Source of the DNA: Streptomyces paradoxus
GTDB lineage: Bacteria; Actinomycetota; Actinomycetes; Streptomycetales; Streptomycetaceae
Assembly (NCBI RefSeq): GCF_014202475.1
Contig: NZ_JACHGV010000007.1
Coordinates: 248,001-312,000 of the forward strand
Direction: 5' to 3'
Length of the DNA stretch: 64,000 nt
The notes below the pieces were generated by a model. It ran no database searches. It saw nothing but the letters and a program-made list of their open reading frames with translations, and had not been told where the DNA came from. Shown here in pieces: positions 25,092-34,045 of the stretch. The position numbers were made by a program, and so were the translations under genes. Numbering within the stretch: position 1 is the stretch's first letter; every line of letters starts with the position of its first letter.

Positions 25092-26869
25092 TCGGCGTCG
25101 CGCCACCGGCGTACGACCCGGCGGCCCCGACGACGGCGAACACCCTGCCGGTCGGCGCCCCCGAGACCGTCCGCGCCTACGTGGCCGAACTGCTGCGCCG
25201 GCACCGGCGGGCGTTCCTGCTGCTGGTCGCCGTCAACACGGCCGCCGTGATCGCCTCGATGGCCGGTCCGTGGCTGCTGGGCGGACTGGTGGAGCGCGTG
25301 TCCGACGGGGCGCGGGACCTGCGGCTGGAACTCACCGCCGGGCTCTTCGTGGCCGCGCTGGCCGTCCAGGCCGTGTTCGTCCGTCAGGTGCGCCTGCGCG
25401 GCGCGATGCTGGGCGAGCGGATGCTGGCCGACCTGCGCGAGGACTTCCTCGTCCGGTCGGTCGGGCTGCCGCCCGGGGTGCTGGAGCGGGCCGGGACCGG
25501 CGACCTGCTGTCCCGCATCACCACCGACATCGACCGCCTCGGCAACGCGATGCGGGAGGCGGTACCGCAGCTGTCGATCGGCGTGGTGTGGGTGTTCCTG
25601 CTGATGGGCGGGCTGGTGATCACGGCGCCGCCGCTGGCGCTGGCCGTGCTGCTCGCCCTGCCGCTGCTGATCATCGGCTGCCGCTGGTACTTCCGGCGGG
25701 CGCCCTCGGCCTACCGTTCCGAGGCCGCCGGGTACGCCGCCGTGGCCGCCGCGCTCGCCGAGACGGTGGACGCCGGGCGCACCGTCGAGGCCCACCGCCT
25801 GGGCGAGCGCCGAGTCGCGCTGTCGGAGCGCCGGATCCGGGAGTGGACGGCCTGGGAGCGGTACACGCTCTGGCTGCGGTCGGTGCTCTTCCCGGTCATC
25901 AACACCACCCACGTGACCGTGCTCGCCTCGGTCCTGATGATCGGCGGCGTGTTCGCCCTGCACGGGTGGATCGACGTCGGCCAGCTGACGACCGGCGCGC
26001 TGATCGCCCAGATGCTGGTCGACCCGGTGGGCATGATCCTGCGCTGGTACGACGAGCTGCAGGTGGCCCAGGTGTCGCTGGCCCGGCTCGTCGGAGTCCG
26101 CGACATCGAGCCGGACGCCGGGGATCCCTCCGTGGCCCCCGAGGGACGCCATGTACACGCCGACCGGGTGCACTTCGGCTACCTGGAGGGCGTGGACGTC
26201 CTGCGCAAGGTGTCCCTGGAGGTCTCCCCCGGCACCCGGCTGGCCCTGGTCGGCCCCTCGGGTGCGGGCAAGTCCACGCTGGGCCGGCTGCTCGCCGGGA
26301 TCTACGCGCCCCGGGACGGCCGGATCACCCTGGGCAGCGCCGAGCTGTCCCGGATGCCCGCCGAGCGCGTGCGCTCCCACGTGGCCCTGGTCAACCAGGA
26401 GCACCACGTCTTCGTGGGCTCCCTGCGCGACAACCTCCGGCTCGCGCGGACCGGTGCCGTCGACGCCGAGCTGTGGGCGGCGCTGGGCGCGGTCGACGCG
26501 GACGGCTGGGCCCGGGCGCTCGACGAGGGCCTGGACACCGAGGTCGGCTCGGGCGGTCTGGCGCTCACCCCGGCCCAGGCCCAGCAGATCGCGCTGGCCC
26601 GGCTGGTGCTGGCCGACCCGCACACGCTGGTCCTGGACGAGGCGACCTCCCTGCTCGACCCGCGCGCGGCCCGCAACCTGGAGCGGTCCCTGGCCCGGGT
26701 CCTGGACGGCCGCACCGTCGTCGCCATCGCCCACCGGCTGCACACCGCCCACGACGCGGACGTCATCGCCGTCGTCGAGAACGGCAGGATCAGCGAGCTG
26801 GGCAGCCACGAGGAGCTGGTCGCGGCGGACGGAGCGTATGCGGCGCTGTGGAGGTCATGGCACGGGTGA
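25088..26869 (+). CDS. heterodimeric ABC exporter subunit 2 (degenerate signature)
   Basis: A 593-residue half-transporter with six membrane helices (about 40-325) and an ATPase domain (about 350-590). Walker A GPSGAGKST, Walker B LVLDEATSLLD and switch His IAHRLHTAHDAD are intact, but the signature reads LTPAQAQQ instead of LSGGQ. This loss mirrors the partner: one composite site combines this Walker A with the partner's LSGGQ and is active, while the other is degenerate on both sides. The start overlaps the stop of subunit 1 as ATGA (25088-25091), giving coupled 1:1 synthesis. Confidence 0.86.
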   Translation: MIGVAPPAYDPAAPTTANTLPVGAPETVRAYVAELLRRHRRAFLLLVAVNTAAVIASMAGPWLLGGLVERVSDGARDLRLELTAGLFVAALAVQAVFVRQVRLRGAMLGERMLADLREDFLVRSVGLPPGVLERAGTGDLLSRITTDIDRLGNAMREAVPQLSIGVVWVFLLMGGLVITAPPLALAVLLALPLLIIGCRWYFRRAPSAYRSEAAGYAAVAAALAETVDAGRTVEAHRLGERRVALSERRIREWTAWERYTLWLRSVLFPVINTTHVTVLASVLMIGGVFALHGWIDVGQLTTGALIAQMLVDPVGMILRWYDELQVAQVSLARLVGVRDIEPDAGDPSVAPEGRHVHADRVHFGYLEGVDVLRKVSLEVSPGTRLALVGPSGAGKSTLGRLLAGIYAPRDGRITLGSAELSRMPAERVRSHVALVNQEHHVFVGSLRDNLRLARTGAVDAELWAALGAVDADGWARALDEGLDTEVGSGGLALTPAQAQQIALARLVLADPHTLVLDEATSLLDPRAARNLERSLARVLDGRTVVAIAHRLHTAHDADVIAVVENGRISELGSHEELVAADGAYAALWRSWHG

Positions 26870-27090
26870 GCCGCGGCCCGGGTGCCGGGGCGGGCGGGGA
26901 GGCGCTCGCTCCGCGGGGCCGCCGCGTCCGTGGCGTTGCGCGGTCCCGAGCGGGGGTGGAAGGCTGGAATCAGGCACCGGCTCGGGGGACGCCCGGGAAC
27001 AGCGGTTCGGGCGGCGTCAGTGCTCCGCGCGGCGGCGGCCCGGCACGGGCCCCGTGGATACGGGCCCGTTCCCACCCCCTGGAGGTACCC
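26870..27090. other. intergenic spacer before the DUF5709 gene
   Basis: A 221-base very G/C-rich spacer. It must contain the promoter of the DUF5709/L31 pair and the end of the ABC operon. I see several short G/C inverted repeats but no unambiguous terminator or promoter. Confidence 0.3.
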
Positions 27091-27561
27091 GTGAACAGCT
27101 CCGACGGCTGGGGAGACGACGTCTACCAGCCGGACCAAGACGAGCAGAGGGAGGACACGGGGCTGCTCGACGCCGAGGACACCCTGGAGAACGACGGCGT
27201 CGACGATCCCCTGGACCGGGGCTGGTCCCCTCCCGAGCGGCCCTGGGCCGTCGAGCACCTCGGCGTGACGGCGGCCGAGCGGCAGCGGGGCGAGACGCTG
27301 GACCAGCGGCTCTCCGAGGAGCTGCCGGAGGCCGCCGTCCCGGACGGTGACGGCCTCGGGGACTGCGAGGGCACCGACGGGGAACTCCTGGACAACGAGG
27401 TCGGCGCCGCGCGCTCCGGCCGGCTCGTGGCACCCGACGAGGGCGCCCACGAGGACGAGGAGGAGGCGCTGGTCGCCATGGACGTGGGCATCGACGGCGC
27501 CGCGGCGTCGGCCGAGGAGGCCGCCGTGCACATCGTCGACGAGGACACCCTGTCCGGCTGA
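27091..27561 (+). CDS. acidic DUF5709-family protein
   Basis: A 156-residue very acidic, Gly/Glu/Asp-rich soluble protein of unknown function. It starts with GWGDDVYQPD and contains LDRGWSPPERPWAVEHLGVTAAER, a pattern I associate with actinobacterial DUF5709 proteins. It ends with AEEAAVHIVDED. No membrane helix or catalytic motif is visible, and the composition suggests a largely disordered protein. GTG 27091 is preceded by GGAGGT at ideal distance. It lies 35 bp upstream of the L31 gene and may be co-transcribed with it. Confidence 0.72.
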   Translation: MNSSDGWGDDVYQPDQDEQREDTGLLDAEDTLENDGVDDPLDRGWSPPERPWAVEHLGVTAAERQRGETLDQRLSEELPEAAVPDGDGLGDCEGTDGELLDNEVGAARSGRLVAPDEGAHEDEEEALVAMDVGIDGAAASAEEAAVHIVDEDTLSG

Positions 27562-27596
27562 TCGCAAGCCCGGCCCGAGCCGTTCGAGGAGCATTC

Positions 27597-27842
27597 ATGC
27601 AGCAGGACAAGCACCCCGACTACCAGCCCGTCGTCTTCCGCGACCGCGCCGCCGGGTACGCGTTCCTCACCCGGTCCACCGCGACCAGCGACCAGACCAT
27701 CGAGTGGGACGACGGCGAGACCTACCCGGTCGTGGACGTGGAGATCTCCTCGGAGAGCCACCCCTTCTACACGGGCAGGGCCCGCACGGTCGACTCGGAG
27801 GGACGGGTCGCCGCGTTCGAGCGGCGCTACGGCGGCGGCTGA
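27597..27842 (+). CDS. rpmE2: 50S ribosomal protein L31 type B (zinc-free form)
   Basis: An 81-residue L31 paralogue. It has the type B pattern HPDYQPVVFRD, YAFLTRSTATSDQTIEW and SHPFYTGRA, and lacks the CxxC zinc ligands of type A L31. It replaces the zinc-containing form on the large subunit when zinc is scarce. Many such genes carry a Zur box; I see no Zur-like palindrome in the 35-base spacer, so control may lie before the DUF5709 gene or be absent. GAGGAG precedes ATG 27597. Confidence 0.9.
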   Translation: MQQDKHPDYQPVVFRDRAAGYAFLTRSTATSDQTIEWDDGETYPVVDVEISSESHPFYTGRARTVDSEGRVAAFERRYGGG

Positions 27843-27856
27843 GGAACTCCCGGGAC

Positions 27857-27888
27857 CGGCCGCGTTCAGATGACGTTGAGCGCGGCCG
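27857..27888. terminator. hairpin between L31 and the DUF457 gene
   Basis: CGGCCGCGTTCA (27857-27868) pairs with TGAGCGCGGCCG (27877-27888) at 11 of 12 positions. It lies 14 bases after the L31 stop and overlaps the stop codon of the convergent gene. Confidence 0.55.
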
Positions 27889-28660
27889 CGCAGCCCACCC
27901 CGCCGAGCAGCATGAACACCGGCATCAGCACCTTGAGCTCGACCCAGCTGCCTGCGCGGAACCGCATGGCCTTGGGCGGACCGATCGGGTACCAGCGCTT
28001 GCGCCCGACCGGGATGGGCCACAGGATCGGGCAGCCGGACACCGTCAGCGCGTCCCCGATGTCGTGCACGATCGCGCCCAGCACCACCGGCAGCCCGAGC
28101 CACAGGTACTCCTGGCCCGGCGCCGTGAACAGCCAGTCCGCGCCGTTGCCGGGCTTGTCCAGCACGCCCGCGAGGATCCACGCGGTGGTCGCGGCCAGCA
28201 GCCACACCAGGACCTCGCTGCTGGAGCCGCGCGTCGCCCGCCACAGCAGGCCCTCGATGGCCAGGACCATGTGCACGAAGAGGATCGCCAGCACGCCCCA
28301 GCGGTCGCTGGTGATCGCCACCGCCGAGGTGCCCGCCCCGATCAGCACCGCCCACAGCCAGGTGTGCGTCAGCGTGCGGTGCCCGCCGGAGCGGCGCGGG
28401 TCGCCCTGCTTCTTGGTGGCCTTGTAGACGGCGTACGACAGCTTGTCGACGATCTCGCACAGCCAGCGCGACAGCGGTCCGAAGGACCGGGAGATGGTCG
28501 CCGCCTTGTGGTCGAGGTCAGGGGCCAGGGCGGCTCCGGCGCAGATCAGGGCGCCGACGAGGAGGACCGGCCAGGGCATCGGGTGCCCGGCCGCCGCGGC
28601 GGCCGCACCGACGCCGAGCCAGGCGGCGGCTCCCGACAGTGAGTGTGCTGGTCCCATCAT
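27866..28660 (-). CDS. membrane-bound metal-dependent hydrolase (YdjM/DUF457 family)
   Basis: A 264-residue protein with about six membrane segments. The YdjM/LexA-regulated family motifs are HSLSG near the start, ALAPDLDH (about residue 50) and GGHRTLTHTW (about 100). These conserved His and Asp residues look like metal ligands and give the family its hydrolase label. The substrate is unknown; membrane lipid phosphohydrolase activity is only a guess. The start lies at one of two adjacent ATGs (28660 or 28657). Confidence 0.75.
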   Translation of the reverse strand: MMGPAHSLSGAAAWLGVGAAAAAAGHPMPWPVLLVGALICAGAALAPDLDHKAATISRSFGPLSRWLCEIVDKLSYAVYKATKKQGDPRRSGGHRTLTHTWLWAVLIGAGTSAVAITSDRWGVLAILFVHMVLAIEGLLWRATRGSSSEVLVWLLAATTAWILAGVLDKPGNGADWLFTAPGQEYLWLGLPVVLGAIVHDIGDALTVSGCPILWPIPVGRKRWYPIGPPKAMRFRAGSWVELKVLMPVFMLLGGVGCAAALNVI

Positions 28661-28805
28661 GGCCGCTGCCCGCCCCATTCATCGTGTGCCGCTGTCCAGT
28701 TGACCGGGCGCGCTGACGTCCCGTCGGCGCCCCAGCGTAGCGTTCGTGATCTTCGGGCCCGCAGCCGATTCCCGCATCGGGCATCGGGCCAGGCAAGATG
28801 GGGGC

Positions 28806-31319
28806 GTGACCCTCATCGATCAGCTGCCGCGGACCGCCGACCCCGACGCCCTGTACGAAGCCTTCGAGTCGTGGGCCGGCGAGCGGGGGCTCACGCTCTA
28901 CCCCCACCAGGAGGAGGCGCTGATCGAGGTGGTCTCCGGCGCGAACGTGATCGTGTCGACCCCCACCGGCTCAGGCAAGAGCATGATCGCGGCCGGCGCG
29001 CACTTCGCCGCACTCGCCCGGGACGAGGTCACCTTCTACACCGCCCCGATCAAGGCGCTGGTGTCGGAGAAGTTCTTCGAGCTGTGCAAGATCTTCGGCA
29101 CCGAGAACGTCGGCATGCTCACCGGCGACGCCTCCGTGAACGCCGACGCTCCCGTGATCTGCTGCACCGCCGAGGTGCTGGCGTCGATCGCGCTGCGCGA
29201 CGGCAAGGACGCGGACGTCGGCCAGGTCGTGATGGACGAGTTCCACTTCTACGCGGAGGGCGACCGCGGCTGGGCGTGGCAGATCCCGATCCTGGAGCTG
29301 CCGCAGGCGCAGTTCGTGCTGATGTCGGCGACGCTCGGCGACGTCTCCTTCTTCGAGAAGGACCTCACCCGCCGCACGAACCGCCCGACCGCGGTGGTCC
29401 GCTCGGCGACCCGCCCCGTGCCGCTGTCCTACGAGTACCGCTACACGCCGCTCACCGAGACCCTCACCGATCTGCTGTCCGCCCGCCAGGCACCCGTCTA
29501 CATCGTGCACTTCACGCAGGCGCAGGCCGTGGAGCGGGCGCAGGCGCTGATGAGCATCAACATGTGCTCCAAGGAGGAGAAGGAGCAGATCGCCGAGCTG
29601 ATCGGCAACTTCCGCTTCACCACCAAGTTCGGCCGCAATCTCTCCCGTTACGTCCGGCACGGCATCGGCGTCCATCACGCCGGCATGCTCCCCAAGTACC
29701 GGCGTCTGGTCGAGAAGCTCGCGCAGGCCGGTCTGCTGAAGGTCATCTGCGGCACCGACACGCTCGGCGTGGGCGTCAACGTCCCCATCCGCACCGTGCT
29801 GTTCACGGCCCTCACCAAGTACGACGGCACCCGGGTCCGCACCCTGCGCGCCCGCGAGTTCCACCAGATCGCGGGCCGGGCCGGACGGGCCGGGTACGAC
29901 ACGGAGGGCTTCGTCGTCGCGCAGGCTCCCGAGCACGTCGTCGAGAACGAGAAGGCCCTCGCCAAGGCGGGCGACGACCCGAAGAAGCGCCGCAAGGTCG
30001 TCCGCAAGAAGGCCCCGGAGGGCTTCGTCGCCTGGTCGGAGCAGACCTTCGAGAAGCTCATCGGCTCCGAGCCGGAGCCGCTGACGTCCCGGTTCCGGGT
30101 GACGCACACCATGCTGCTGTCGGTGATCGCCCGCCCCGGCGATGCCTTCGAGGCGATGCGGCGGCTGCTGGAGGACAACCACGAGCCGCGCAAACAGCAG
30201 TTGCGGCACATCCGCCGGGCCATCGCGATCTACCGGTCGCTGCTGGACGGCGGCATCGTCGAGAAGCTCGACGAGCCGGACGCCACCGGCCGTATCGTCC
30301 GCCTCACCGTCGATCTCCAGCAGGACTTCGCGCTCAACCAGCCGCTGTCCACCTTCGCGCTCGCCGCGTTCGAACTGCTCGACCCCGAATCGCCGTCGTA
30401 CGCCCTCGACATGGTGTCCGTGGTGGAGTCGACGCTCGACGACCCACGGCAGATCCTCGCCGCCCAGCAGAACAAGGCGCGCGGCGAGGCCGTGGCCCAG
30501 ATGAAGGCGGACGGGGTCGAGTACGAGGAGCGCATGGAGCGCCTCCAGGACATCACGTACCCCAAGCCGCTGGAGGAGCTGCTCTTCCACGCGTACAACA
30601 CGTACCGCAAGAGCCACCCCTGGGTCGGCGACCATCCGCTGTCGCCGAAGTCGGTCATCCGCGACATGTACGAACGGGCGCTGTCCTTCACGGAGCTGGT
30701 GTCCCACTACGAGCTGGCCCGCACCGAGGGCATCGTGCTGCGCTACCTGGCCAGCGCCTACAAGGCCCTGGACCACACCGTCCCGGACGACCTCAAGTCC
30801 GAGGACCTCCAGGATCTGATCGCCTGGCTGGGCGAGATGGTGCGCCAGGTCGACTCCAGTCTGCTGGACGAGTGGGAGCAGCTGGCCAACCCGGCGGAGA
30901 TGACCGCCGAGGAGGCCCAGGAGAAGGCCGACGAGGTCAAGCCGGTCACCGCCAACGCCCGTGCCTTCCGCGTCCTGGTCCGCAACGCCATGTTCCGCCG
31001 CGTGGAACTGGCCGCTCTCGACCAGGTCGGTGAACTGGGCGAGATGGACGGGGAGTCCGGCTGGGACGCCGACGCCTGGGGCGAGGCGATGGACAAGTAC
31101 TGGGACGAGTACGAGGATCTCGGCACCGGCCCCGACGCCCGCGGCCCCAAGCTGCTGCTCATCGAGGAGGAGCCGGAGAACGCCCTGTGGCGGGTCCGGC
31201 AGATCTTCCACGACCCGAACGGCGACCACGACTGGGGCATCAGCGCGGAGGTCGACCTCACGGCCTCGGACGCGGAGGGCCGCGCGGTCGTCCGCGTCAC
31301 CGACGTCGGCCAGCTGTGA
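28806..31319 (+). CDS. superfamily II RNA helicase (SKI2/Mtr4-like, DUF3516 C-terminus)
   Basis: An 837-residue helicase. Motif I STPTGSGKS (about residue 50), motif Ia TAPIKALVSEKF, motif II MDEFHFY (DExH), motif III MSATLGD, motif V TDTLGVGVN and motif VI HQIAGRAGRAGYD are all intact. The C-terminal half (about 400-837) is the actinobacterial DUF3516 extension, seen with SKI2-like RNA helicases. It probably unwinds structured RNA using ATP. The GTG at 28806 follows GATGGGGGC and puts the Q-motif-like HQEEAL at the right distance. TesB is encoded 37 bp downstream. Confidence 0.87.
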   Translation: MTLIDQLPRTADPDALYEAFESWAGERGLTLYPHQEEALIEVVSGANVIVSTPTGSGKSMIAAGAHFAALARDEVTFYTAPIKALVSEKFFELCKIFGTENVGMLTGDASVNADAPVICCTAEVLASIALRDGKDADVGQVVMDEFHFYAEGDRGWAWQIPILELPQAQFVLMSATLGDVSFFEKDLTRRTNRPTAVVRSATRPVPLSYEYRYTPLTETLTDLLSARQAPVYIVHFTQAQAVERAQALMSINMCSKEEKEQIAELIGNFRFTTKFGRNLSRYVRHGIGVHHAGMLPKYRRLVEKLAQAGLLKVICGTDTLGVGVNVPIRTVLFTALTKYDGTRVRTLRAREFHQIAGRAGRAGYDTEGFVVAQAPEHVVENEKALAKAGDDPKKRRKVVRKKAPEGFVAWSEQTFEKLIGSEPEPLTSRFRVTHTMLLSVIARPGDAFEAMRRLLEDNHEPRKQQLRHIRRAIAIYRSLLDGGIVEKLDEPDATGRIVRLTVDLQQDFALNQPLSTFALAAFELLDPESPSYALDMVSVVESTLDDPRQILAAQQNKARGEAVAQMKADGVEYEERMERLQDITYPKPLEELLFHAYNTYRKSHPWVGDHPLSPKSVIRDMYERALSFTELVSHYELARTEGIVLRYLASAYKALDHTVPDDLKSEDLQDLIAWLGEMVRQVDSSLLDEWEQLANPAEMTAEEAQEKADEVKPVTANARAFRVLVRNAMFRRVELAALDQVGELGEMDGESGWDADAWGEAMDKYWDEYEDLGTGPDARGPKLLLIEEEPENALWRVRQIFHDPNGDHDWGISAEVDLTASDAEGRAVVRVTDVGQL

Positions 31320-31356
31320 CGGGCCGGGCAGCAGCGAGCACAGGAGAATCCCACCC

Positions 31357-32229
31357 ATGACGACGAACCCGGCCGAGAGGCTCGTCGACCTGCTCGACCT
31401 GGAGCAGATCGAGGTCAACATCTTCCGCGGCCGCAGTCCGCAGGAGTCCCTGCAGCGGGTCTTCGGCGGGCAGGTGGCCGGACAGGCCCTGGTCGCCGCC
31501 GGCCGCACCACGGAGGGCGACCGTCCCGTGCACTCGCTGCACGCGTACTTCCTGCGCCCCGGCAGGCCGGGCGTGCCGATCGTGTACCAGGTCGAGCATG
31601 TGCGCGACGGGCGGTCGTTCACCACCCGCCGGGTCACGGCCGTGCAGCAGGGCCGCACGATCTTCAACCTCACCGCCTCCTTCCACAAGCCGGAGGAGGG
31701 CAGCTTCGAGCACCAGCTGCCGCCGGCCCGCAAGGTCCCGGACCCGGAGTCCCTGCCCACCGTCACGGACGAGATCCGCGAGCACCTGGGCGCGCTCCCC
31801 GAGCAGCTGGAGCGGATGGCCCGCCGCCAGCCCTTCGACATCCGCTACGTGGACCGCCTGCGCTGGACCGCCGAGGAGGCCCGGGACGCCGAGCCGCGCA
31901 GCGCCGTGTGGATGCGCGCGGTCGGGCCGCTCGGCGACGACCCGCTCGTGCACACCTGCGCCCTCACCTACGCCAGCGACATGACCCTCCTGGACGCCGT
32001 CCGCATCCCCGTCGAGCCGCTGTGGGGCCCGCGCGGCTTCGACATGGCGTCGCTCGACCACGCCATGTGGTTCCACCGCCCGTTCCGCGCGGACGACTGG
32101 CTCCTCTACGACCAGGAGTCGCCGATCGCCGTCGGCGGCCGTGGCCTGGCCCGGGGCCGGATCTACGACCGTGAGGGCCGGCTCGTCGTGTCCGTGGTGC
32201 AGGAGGGGCTCTTCCGGAAGCTCGGCTGA
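31357..32229 (+). CDS. tesB: acyl-CoA thioesterase II
   Basis: A 290-residue double hotdog-fold enzyme. The first hotdog shows VFGGQVAGQALVAAGRT and LHAYFLRPG; the second has LTYASDMTLLDAV, including the Asp of the TesB active site, and LDHAMWFHRPFRADDW with a Gln/Ser-containing QESPIA nearby. It hydrolyses medium- or long-chain acyl-CoA to free acid and CoA in the cytosol. AGGAGAAT precedes ATG 31357 by a short spacer. Confidence 0.9.
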   Translation: MTTNPAERLVDLLDLEQIEVNIFRGRSPQESLQRVFGGQVAGQALVAAGRTTEGDRPVHSLHAYFLRPGRPGVPIVYQVEHVRDGRSFTTRRVTAVQQGRTIFNLTASFHKPEEGSFEHQLPPARKVPDPESLPTVTDEIREHLGALPEQLERMARRQPFDIRYVDRLRWTAEEARDAEPRSAVWMRAVGPLGDDPLVHTCALTYASDMTLLDAVRIPVEPLWGPRGFDMASLDHAMWFHRPFRADDWLLYDQESPIAVGGRGLARGRIYDREGRLVVSVVQEGLFRKLG

Positions 32230-32245
32230 CCTGGCCGTCCGAAGA

Positions 32246-32296
32246 CCGGGGCGACGATCGGGGCCCCGTGTGCAGGGCTCCGATCGCGCCCCCGGC
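32246..32296 (+). terminator. probable terminator after tesB
   Basis: CCGGGGCGACGATCGG (32246-32261) is largely complementary to CCGATCGCGCCCCCGG (32280-32295) around an internal GGGGCCCC-containing loop. It follows the tesB stop by 16 bases. Confidence 0.5.
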
Positions 32297-32310
32297 CGGA
32301 TCCGGCGACC

Positions 32311-33264
32311 ATGGCAGGAGCAGGCACTGCCGACGTCGCACGCCCGCCGATCCGGGAGGTGGCCACGCTGCACACCGTGCTCCCCGTCGTGTTCGCGATC
32401 TGCGCGGCGTTCAGCAACGCCGTGGCGACCGTACTGCAACGCAAGGCGGCGCTGACCGTGCCCGCGTCCCAGGGGTTGCGGGCCGGGCTGATCGTCGATC
32501 TGCTGCGCCGGCCCGTCTGGCTGGCCGGCATCCTCGCCGTGATCGGCGCCGCCGTCTGCCAGGCGCTGGCGCTGGCCACCGGGCCCCTGACGATCGTGCA
32601 GCCACTGTTCGTGCTGGAGCTGCCGCTCACCCTCATCGTGGCCTCGCTGCTGATGCACCGGCACCTGCCGGGCACGGGCTGGCTGGCCGTGACCGTGGTG
32701 GTGGCGGGTCTGGCGGTGGCGCTCGCCGCGGCCGCACCCGCCGGCAACCGCACGCATGTGGCGCTCGACCGCTGGATTCCGGCGCTCGCCGTGTGCGCGG
32801 GGGCGGTCGTCGCCCTGGCGGTCGCCGCCCTCCGGCGCCCGGAGGGCCGGGCCCGGGCGGCCTGCCTGGGCGCCGCGACGGCGATCAGCTACGCGGTGAC
32901 CGCCGCGCTGATGAAGGCCGCCACCCACATCCTCGACGATCAGGGCCTGGTGGGCTTTCTCACCGCCTGGCAGACCTACGCCTTCGCCGCCACCGGTGTG
33001 TGCGCCCTGTTCCTGCTGGAGAACGCCATGCAGGCCGGTCCGCTGGTCGCCTCCCAGCCCGCGCTCACCCTAGGCGACGCCCTGGTGAGCCTCGCCCTCG
33101 GCATCACCTTGTACGAGGAGACCATCCGCTCCGGGTGGTGGCTGCTGCCGCAGCTGTTCGGCGTCGCGCTGATTGCCGCGGGGGTGCTCGCGCTGGCACG
33201 GATTCCGTTCACGCAGTCGCTGGTGGCTCCGGACGAGGAACGCGAGAGCGCGGCGGCGCCCTGA
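32311..33264 (+). CDS. DMT-superfamily membrane transporter
   Basis: A 317-residue protein with about ten predicted membrane helices in the two-fold EamA-like arrangement. It begins LPVVFAICAAFSNAVATVLQRKA and has TGPLTIVQPLFVLELPLTLI in the first half and MQAGPLVASQPALTLGDALVSLALG in the second. Members export or import diverse small metabolites, and the substrate cannot be read. An alternative start 48 bases downstream would remove the hydrophilic N-tail. No regulator is adjacent. Confidence 0.78.
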   Translation: MAGAGTADVARPPIREVATLHTVLPVVFAICAAFSNAVATVLQRKAALTVPASQGLRAGLIVDLLRRPVWLAGILAVIGAAVCQALALATGPLTIVQPLFVLELPLTLIVASLLMHRHLPGTGWLAVTVVVAGLAVALAAAAPAGNRTHVALDRWIPALAVCAGAVVALAVAALRRPEGRARAACLGAATAISYAVTAALMKAATHILDDQGLVGFLTAWQTYAFAATGVCALFLLENAMQAGPLVASQPALTLGDALVSLALGITLYEETIRSGWWLLPQLFGVALIAAGVLALARIPFTQSLVAPDEERESAAAP

Positions 33265-33286
33265 GCGAAGGGGTTCCACCTTCTGC

Positions 33287-33880
33287 TCAGGCGGAGGGCG
33301 CCCGGCCGTCGACGAGGCCCTGGATCGCGGACAGGATGCTCTCCAGGCCTCCGGGCTGCGACGCGAGGGCGGGCAGGGAGACGGACGGCCAGGCGTTGTA
33401 CTCCTTGGCCGGCAACGCCTCCAGCTTCTCCGTCAGCTCGGGAACGGCCGGCAGGGACGCGGCGAACGCTGCCGCCATGTCCCGCCCGAGGTGGTACGTG
33501 ATCGAACCGAAGGCGAACGAGAGGTCGTCCCTCACCGGGCCGTTCTGCAGGGACAGGTTCCAGCGACGGACCTGCCGTCCGTCCACGCGGTAATAGACGG
33601 ACATGCTCCGGTACTTGGCGGTCCCGCCCTCGGGCCGCCCCTCGGCCGCCGCGTGATCGAGCAGAGCGGTGGCGATGCGCCGTACCTCCGGATCGGGCCG
33701 TGTCCAGATCAACGCGTCCATCTCGGCCCGTGTGGTCCGCTGCACCGGGCGGCGACCGGAGGGGCTCTTCGCCGTCGAGGCGACCTCTCCGTGCACGCGC
33801 GGGACGATGACCCGGACGTCTCCCCCGCCGCTGTACTGGCTCAGCTCGACCGCGTACACCTCGGTCTGACGCAGCTGCAC
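33287..33880 (-). CDS. hypothetical protein, no family recognised
   Basis: A 197-residue soluble protein with mixed alpha/beta composition and no signal peptide, membrane helix or obvious catalytic motif. Notable stretches are VYYRVDGRQVRRWNLSL and FAFGSITYHLGRDMAAAF. The GTG at 33880 has GGAG about eight bases upstream, but the same frame stays open for some distance further, so the N-terminus may be longer. It is convergent with the DMT transporter gene and follows the Fpg-like gene on the same strand. Confidence 0.6.
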   Translation of the reverse strand: MQLRQTEVYAVELSQYSGGGDVRVIVPRVHGEVASTAKSPSGRRPVQRTTRAEMDALIWTRPDPEVRRIATALLDHAAAEGRPEGGTAKYRSMSVYYRVDGRQVRRWNLSLQNGPVRDDLSFAFGSITYHLGRDMAAAFAASLPAVPELTEKLEALPAKEYNAWPSVSLPALASQPGGLESILSAIQGLVDGRAPSA

Positions 33881-34045
33881 GGCCCGCAGCTCCAGCGGGA
33901 TCCTGCCGCAGCGGCCGGCCGTCGGCGAGCGAGCCGAAGTCCAGCACCCGTGGGTGGCGCGCGAACGGTGGCATGCCCGCTCGATACCGCAGAGGTCCGG
34001 GCAGTCGACGATGACCGGGCGGCCGGCCGACGCGCTCCGACCGGG

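Noticed and set aside
28971..31841. 956-codon minus-strand frame opposite the helicase
   Set aside because: It is antisense to a helicase with all motifs intact, and its translation is low-complexity Val/Leu/Gly/Glu/Arg without recognisable domains.
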